From CBIFWW01 sp966186435 (lineage in GTDB: Bacteria; Pseudomonadota; Gammaproteobacteria; Enterobacterales; Enterobacteriaceae), in assembly GCA_966186435.1 (NCBI GenBank), contig CBIFWW010000136.1, forward strand, positions 1 through 8,794: a stretch of 8,794 nt of DNA, read 5' to 3'. Made by a program: the position numbers and the translations under genes. This document shows positions 5,083 through 8,794 of the stretch, piece after piece (position 1 is the first letter of the stretch; each line of letters begins with the position of its first letter). A model generated the notes under the pieces. It saw nothing but the letters and a program-made list of their open reading frames with translations. It was not told the origin of the DNA and ran no database searches.

Positions 5083-6369
5083 TTATTCTTTGAGGCTTTG
5101 AGTGAGCGGTTTAATCGGCACCACCTTCACTTGCCTGATCATGTTTTCCTGCACATCCAGAATATCGATATCATATTGCTCAATACGCACCCGGGTGCCC
5201 GGGGCCGGGATCTCTTCCAGCGCCTCAAGAATCAAGCCATTCATCGTGCGGGCGTCATCTTCCGGCAGATGCCAGTTAAAGGCTTTGTTCAGCTCACGCA
5301 CGTTGGCGGTGCCTTCAATAATCACCGAGCCGTCGTTCTGCGGGGTAACTTCTTCCGCCAGGGAAGGGGACATAGAGGTAGTAAAATCACCGACAATCTC
5401 TTCGAGAATGTCTTCCACCGTGACCAAACCCTGAATATCACCGTATTCATCCACCACCAGGCCGACTTTCTTCTTATTGCGCTGGAATTTCACCAGCTGA
5501 ATGCTGAGCGGCGTCCCCTCCGGGACGAAGTAAATCTCGTCAGCGGCCCGCAGCATCAGCTCTTTGGTGAATTCATTTTTTTCGGTCATCAGGCGGTAGG
5601 CTTCGCGCACCCGCAGCATGCTGATGGCATCATCCAGTGAATCACGGTACAGCACGATGCGGCCATGGGGGGAGTGGGTCAGTTGGCGAACAATCGACTT
5701 CCAGTCATCGTTGATATCGATACCGACAATCTCATTGCGCGGCACCATGATGTCGTTAACGTTGACTTTTTCAAGATCCAGCACCGACAGCAGCATGTCC
5801 TGATTGCGGGCCGAAATCTGAGTACGAGATTCGCCCACGATAGTCCGCAGCTCATCTTTGCTCAAGGCGGCGCTCACGGTCACGTTGGTTTTAATCCCAA
5901 CCATGCGCATCAAAATTTTAGTGATGATATTCAGGAACCATACCAGCGGCATCATGATGATTTGCAGCGGGGCCAACAGGAAGCTGCTGGGATAGGCGAC
6001 TTTTTCCGGATACAGGGCGGCGATGGTCTTCGGTAAAACCTCAGCGAATATCAGCACCACAAAGGTCAGGATACCGGTGGCAATCGCCACACCGGCATCG
6101 CCGTAAAGACGCATCCCAACGATAGTGCCCAAAGCAGAGGCCAGAATATTGACCAGGTTATTACCAATCAGCACCAGGCTGATTAACCGGTCCGGGGTGC
6201 GCAGTAGTTTCTCCACCCGGCGCGCGGGCTTACTTCCCTGCTTTGCCATATGGCGCAGCCGGTAACGGTTTAAAGTCATCATGCCGGTTTCAGAACCGGA
6301 GAAATAAGCGGAGATCACTACCATGATGACCAGCGTGATGATCAGCGTGGTAGTTGAGATGTGTTCCAA
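5083..6369 (-). CDS. corB: CorB (YfjD), CNNM/DUF21-CBS membrane transporter-like protein
   Basis: An inner-membrane protein of the CorB/CNNM family. Salmonella corB was linked genetically to Mg2+/Co2+ efflux through CorA, and bacterial CNNM proteins are proposed Mg2+ exporters; the direct function of this ortholog is inferred. The 428 residues show the N-terminal DUF21 domain with four hydrophobic segments (about 6-23, 61-85, 93-110, 127-150) and motifs FSGSETGM, GNNLVN and AEVLPKT, then a CBS pair (about 205-265 and 275-330, with DIMVPR at 206-211 and VDEYGDIQGLVTVEDILEEI), which in relatives binds ATP-Mg, and a C-terminal CorC_HlyC domain (about 345-420). The start is TTG at 6369 with AGGA seven bases upstream; the next ATG (residue 16) would cut the first membrane segment. 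It follows ypjD by 26 bases, so the two are probably co-transcribed. Confidence 0.94.
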   Translation of the reverse strand: MEHISTTTLIITLVIMVVISAYFSGSETGMMTLNRYRLRHMAKQGSKPARRVEKLLRTPDRLISLVLIGNNLVNILASALGTIVGMRLYGDAGVAIATGILTFVVLIFAEVLPKTIAALYPEKVAYPSSFLLAPLQIIMMPLVWFLNIITKILMRMVGIKTNVTVSAALSKDELRTIVGESRTQISARNQDMLLSVLDLEKVNVNDIMVPRNEIVGIDINDDWKSIVRQLTHSPHGRIVLYRDSLDDAISMLRVREAYRLMTEKNEFTKELMLRAADEIYFVPEGTPLSIQLVKFQRNKKKVGLVVDEYGDIQGLVTVEDILEEIVGDFTTSMSPSLAEEVTPQNDGSVIIEGTANVRELNKAFNWHLPEDDARTMNGLILEALEEIPAPGTRVRIEQYDIDILDVQENMIRQVKVVPIKPLTQSLKE

Positions 6370-6376
6370 AAGGGAA

Positions 6377-6380
6377 TCCT
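6377..6380 (-). promoter_or_regulatory. Ribosome-binding site deciding the TTG start of corB
   Basis: Minus strand AGGA, seven bases before TTG at 6369-6367. No ATG or GTG in the corB frame lies nearby, and starting here yields the E. coli length of 428 residues. Confidence 0.75.
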
Positions 6381-6395
6381 ATAAAGGTGACAAAA

Positions 6396-7184
6396 TTAGC
6401 CAACAATCTGCGCAAGCAGACGGCTACCGAAGTACGCCAGCGTTAATAACAGCGCGCCAGCAACGTTGAACCACACCACCCGGCGGCCGCGCCAGCCTTC
6501 GTGGTAGTGGCCCCACAATAGAATGACATAGACGAACCAAGCCAAAATAGAGAGGACGGCTTTATCAACGTTTTCCATCGAAAATAGATTTTGCAGATAG
6601 AAAAGCCCGGTGCACAAGGTGAGGGTGAGCAGCACTACACCCACCTGGGTAATATGGAACATTTTACGCTCGATGGTCATCAGCGGGGGCATTTCTCCGC
6701 TGAAGGCCAGTTTTTTGTTTTTCAGCTGGTAGTCAATCCAGGCCAATTGCAGGGCGTAAAGGGCGGCAATAATCAGCGTGGCGTAGGCAAACAACGACAA
6801 CCCGATGTGTACCATCATGCCCGGCGTAGCTTCCAGATGGGTAATAAATTCATTGGGCATGAACGTAGCCAGAGCCAGGTTAATCAATGCGAAGGCATAA
6901 ACTATCGGCAATAGCAGCCAGCCGCGATTACGGGTGGCAACAATGGTCATCACCGAACAGATTAACAGGCTCACTAGCGAACCTACGTTCAGCAGGCTCA
7001 GGTTCTGGCCGCCATCAGAGGGGAAAATGCGGGCTTCCAGGCCTAGGGCGTGGCAAACCAGCGCCAGGGCAGCAAACAGAATAGCCAGCCGCCGCCACGC
7101 GCTATGCTTGCGCAGCAAACCAGGGACGATCAGCGCCAGGCTGGCGGTGTACGCGATGAGAGCAAGCAGTGCAAAAACAGGCAT
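6396..7184 (-). CDS. ypjD: YpjD, inner-membrane protein of the CcsA/CcmC cytochrome c assembly family
   Basis: A 262-residue integral membrane protein matching E. coli YpjD (about 263). Hydrophobic segments at about 3-21, 31-49, 66-84, 89-107, 124-146, 180-198, 209-225 and 237-256 give eight predicted membrane spans. It belongs to the cytochrome c assembly (heme-handling) superfamily; candidate ligand residues are His45, His116, His126, His177, His226 and His228, and the segment WGHYHEGWRGRR near 224-235 resembles the conserved WG region of CcsA/CcmC proteins. No cytochrome c maturation genes are nearby, and I know of no established function for this protein, so the heme link is by family only. 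The ATG at 7184 has no clear Shine-Dalgarno before it. It is the first gene of a unit with corB and is divergent from ffh. Confidence 0.9.
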   Translation of the reverse strand: MPVFALLALIAYTASLALIVPGLLRKHSAWRRLAILFAALALVCHALGLEARIFPSDGGQNLSLLNVGSLVSLLICSVMTIVATRNRGWLLLPIVYAFALINLALATFMPNEFITHLEATPGMMVHIGLSLFAYATLIIAALYALQLAWIDYQLKNKKLAFSGEMPPLMTIERKMFHITQVGVVLLTLTLCTGLFYLQNLFSMENVDKAVLSILAWFVYVILLWGHYHEGWRGRRVVWFNVAGALLLTLAYFGSRLLAQIVG

Positions 7185-7218
7185 AGGGGATGTCAGTCAA
7201 TGGCTAGAAATGAAAATC

Positions 7219-7247
7219 AGTATAACGTCACCAACGGTTCGCTCCAA
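7219..7247 (-). promoter_or_regulatory. Candidate ypjD-corB promoter
   Basis: Minus strand -10 TATACT (7219-7224) with a 17-base spacer to TTGGAG (7242-7247; only TTG matches the -35). The leader would be about 28 bases. Motif-based. Confidence 0.45.
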
Positions 7248-7272
7248 CCGTCATCGCACACTGGGCGCTTCA

Positions 7273-7281
7273 TGTTATACT
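7273..7281 (+). promoter_or_regulatory. ffh promoter, extended -10
   Basis: TGTTATACT is a TGn extension plus TATACT (7276-7281). The -35 region (about 7253-7259) is poor. The start near 7288 would leave a leader of about 50 bases. It lies back to back with the ypjD promoter candidate. Confidence 0.6.
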
Positions 7282-7338
7282 CGGCCCCATTCTGTTTAAT
7301 GTCGCTACGGCGGCCTCTGTTATCACCCGGAACACACC

Positions 7339-8700
7339 ATGTTTGATAATTTAACTGACCGCTTGTCGCGTACGCTGCGCAATATCAGCGGCCGTGGGCG
7401 CCTCACGGAAGAAAACATTAAAGAAACCCTGCGCGAAGTGCGCATGGCCCTGCTGGAGGCCGACGTTGCCCTGCCAGTAGTACGTGATTTTATCAACCGC
7501 GTGAAAGAAAAAGCGGTGGGTCACGAAGTTAACAAGAGCCTGACCCCGGGCCAGGAATTCGTCAAAATCGTCCGTAACGAAATGGTTGCGGCCATGGGCG
7601 AAGAGAACCAAACCCTGAACTTGGCCGCACAGCCACCGGCGGTGGTGCTGATGGCGGGCCTGCAAGGTGCCGGTAAAACCACCAGCGTTGGTAAGCTGGG
7701 TAAATTCCTGCGTGAAAAGCACAAGAAGAAAGTGTTAGTGGTTTCTGCGGACGTTTACCGCCCGGCGGCGATCAAACAGCTGGAAACCCTGGCTGAGCAG
7801 GTGGCGGTTGATTTCTTCCCGTCAGACGTTGGCCAGAAGCCAGTGGACATCGTGACTGCTGCGCTGAAAGAAGCCAAACTCAAGTTTTATGATGTCTTGA
7901 TCGTCGATACCGCGGGCCGTCTACACGTAGACGAAGCCATGATGGACGAAATCAAGCAGGTTCATGCCACCATCAACCCGGTGGAAACCCTGTTTGTCGT
8001 GGATGCCATGACCGGGCAGGATGCGGCGAATACCGCAAAAGCCTTTAACGAAGCCCTGCCGCTGACCGGTGTGGTGCTGACCAAAGTGGACGGTGACGCC
8101 CGCGGCGGTGCCGCCTTGTCTATTCGCCACATTACCGGCAAGCCGATTAAATTCCTCGGTGTCGGTGAGAAAACCGAAGCGCTGGAGCCGTTCCACCCGG
8201 ACCGTATCGCCTCCCGTATTCTGGGCATGGGCGATGTGTTGTCGCTGATCGAAGATATCGAAAGCAAAGTCGACCGCGCCCAGGCTGAGAAATTAGCCAA
8301 CAAGCTGAAGAAAGGCGACGGCTTTGACCTGAGCGACTTCCTCGAACAGCTTAAGCAAATGAAAAACATGGGCGGCATGGCCAGCCTAATGGGCAAACTG
8401 CCTGGCATGGGGCAAATCCCGGACAACGTCAAAAGCCAGATGGATGACAAAGTACTGGTGCGGATGGAGGCCATCATCCAGTCGATGACCGTTAAAGAGC
8501 GCGCCAGACCGGAAATCATCAAAGGCTCCCGTAAGCGCCGCATCGCCGCTGGCTGCGGGATGCAGGTGCAGGATGTTAACCGCCTGCTGAAGCAGTTCGA
8601 CGACATGCAACGCATGATGAAGAAGATGAAGAAGGGCGGTATGGCGAAGATGATGCGCGGGATGAAGGGGATGATGCCTCCTGGTTTCCCAGGCCGCTAA
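7339..8700 (+). CDS. ffh: Signal recognition particle protein Ffh (SRP54 homolog)
   Basis: Ffh binds 4.5S RNA to form the bacterial SRP, recognises hydrophobic signal and membrane-anchor sequences as they leave the ribosome and, with the receptor FtsY, docks the ribosome at the Sec translocon. The 453-residue product equals E. coli Ffh in length and is nearly identical. The N domain (about 1-88) carries ALLEADVALPVV; the G domain shows G1 GLQGAGKTT at 107-115, DVYRPAA at 138-144, G3 DTAGR at 190-194, G4 TKVD at 248-251 and GVGEK at 274-278. The Met-rich M domain (about 300-453) has the RNA-binding SRKRR and GCGMQVQDVN region near 397-414 and the tail of repeated Met, Lys and Gly. A weak CGGAA lies about six bases before the ATG. 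It is probably transcribed alone, divergent from ypjD. Confidence 0.98.
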   Translation: MFDNLTDRLSRTLRNISGRGRLTEENIKETLREVRMALLEADVALPVVRDFINRVKEKAVGHEVNKSLTPGQEFVKIVRNEMVAAMGEENQTLNLAAQPPAVVLMAGLQGAGKTTSVGKLGKFLREKHKKKVLVVSADVYRPAAIKQLETLAEQVAVDFFPSDVGQKPVDIVTAALKEAKLKFYDVLIVDTAGRLHVDEAMMDEIKQVHATINPVETLFVVDAMTGQDAANTAKAFNEALPLTGVVLTKVDGDARGGAALSIRHITGKPIKFLGVGEKTEALEPFHPDRIASRILGMGDVLSLIEDIESKVDRAQAEKLANKLKKGDGFDLSDFLEQLKQMKNMGGMASLMGKLPGMGQIPDNVKSQMDDKVLVRMEAIIQSMTVKERARPEIIKGSRKRRIAAGCGMQVQDVNRLLKQFDDMQRMMKKMKKGGMAKMMRGMKGMMPPGFPGR

Positions 8701-8726
8701 AACAAGGTAATAAGGCTATCTTGTTT
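8700..8726 (+). terminator. Possible weak terminator or hairpin after ffh
   Basis: AAACAAGGTA (8700-8709) can pair with TATCTTGTTT (8717-8726) with one G-U pair and a seven-base loop. The stem is AT-rich and there is no T tract beyond the stem, so termination would be inefficient; it could equally be the edge of the repeat that follows. Confidence 0.35.
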
Positions 8727-8730
8727 GCCA

Positions 8731-8794
8731 GTTTCGCCTCGGGGTGTGCTCGAAATGCTCACGTACTACGTGTACGCTCCGCTTTCTGCGCGCA
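8731..8794. repeat. Possible intergenic palindromic repeat (ERIC/REP-like), cut by window edge
   Basis: A non-coding stretch centred on a perfect inverted repeat, CACGTA-C-TACGTG (8760-8772), followed by TACGCTCCGC. The core CTCACGTACTACGTGTACG plus CTCC looks similar to the core of ERIC elements (TCACTTACTTATGTAAGCTCC) but the flanks differ. The outer parts (GCTCGAAATGC on the left, GCTTTCTGCGCG on the right) can pair imperfectly. No gene or promoter is evident. Assignment to a repeat family rests on memory of such sequences. Confidence 0.4.

Noticed and set aside
5098..5640. 180-codon plus-strand open frame opposite corB
   Set aside because: His- and Gln-rich shadow of corB; no family resemblance.
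7962..8615. 217-codon open frame antisense to ffh
   Set aside because: Its composition (Ser, Met, Arg-rich) follows from the reverse complement of the ffh codons; ffh is certain in this region.
1..8794. CRISPR array, insertion sequence, tRNA or rRNA gene
   Set aside because: No regularly spaced direct repeats, transposase, terminal inverted repeats or RNA gene signatures were seen; gene order equals that of E. coli without insertion.

Overview
The window is an ordinary stretch of core chromosome from an enterobacterium (order Enterobacterales, gamma-proteobacteria). Every predicted protein reads as a close relative of its Escherichia coli counterpart, and lengths match those I recall (Ffh 453, CorB 428, RecN 553, NadK 292, BamE 114 vs 113 residues). 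The gene order smpB-ratA-ratB-bamE-recN-nadK-grpE-corB-ypjD-ffh is the E. coli order with no insertion. Sequence differences from E. coli show it is another species; I do not assign a genus.

Left part (1-1060): the 5' end of smpB (minus strand, cut by the window edge) diverges from ratA-ratB (plus strand, overlapping, with a probable TTG start for ratB). ratB and bamE converge on a compact bidirectional terminator.

Middle (1060-5080): bamE, recN and nadK all lie on the minus strand. recN has its own SOS promoter with three LexA-box-like sites, and its own terminator before bamE. bamE is preceded by a 288-base non-coding stretch holding that terminator and weak promoter candidates, one resembling sigma-E. 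nadK diverges from grpE, and the intergenic region holds a near-consensus sigma-32 heat-shock promoter for grpE that overlaps a plausible sigma-70 promoter for nadK. grpE and corB converge on a second bidirectional terminator.

Right part (5080-8794): ypjD and corB form a two-gene minus-strand unit with a 26-base gap, read divergently from ffh. After ffh come a weak hairpin and a palindromic sequence, running off the window, that looks like a dispersed enterobacterial intergenic repeat. The rpsP operon would be expected next but is not in the window.

The genes share a housekeeping and stress theme: ribosome rescue and inhibition (SmpB, RatA), outer-membrane assembly (BamE), DNA break repair under SOS control (RecN), NADP synthesis (NadK), heat-shock chaperoning (GrpE), membrane transport or homeostasis (CorB, YpjD) and co-translational targeting (Ffh). 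I found no undescribed system. The least understood gene is ypjD; the items most worth checking are regulatory (overlapping sigma-32/sigma-70 promoters, the triple LexA array, a possible sigma-E promoter) and the repeat at the right edge.
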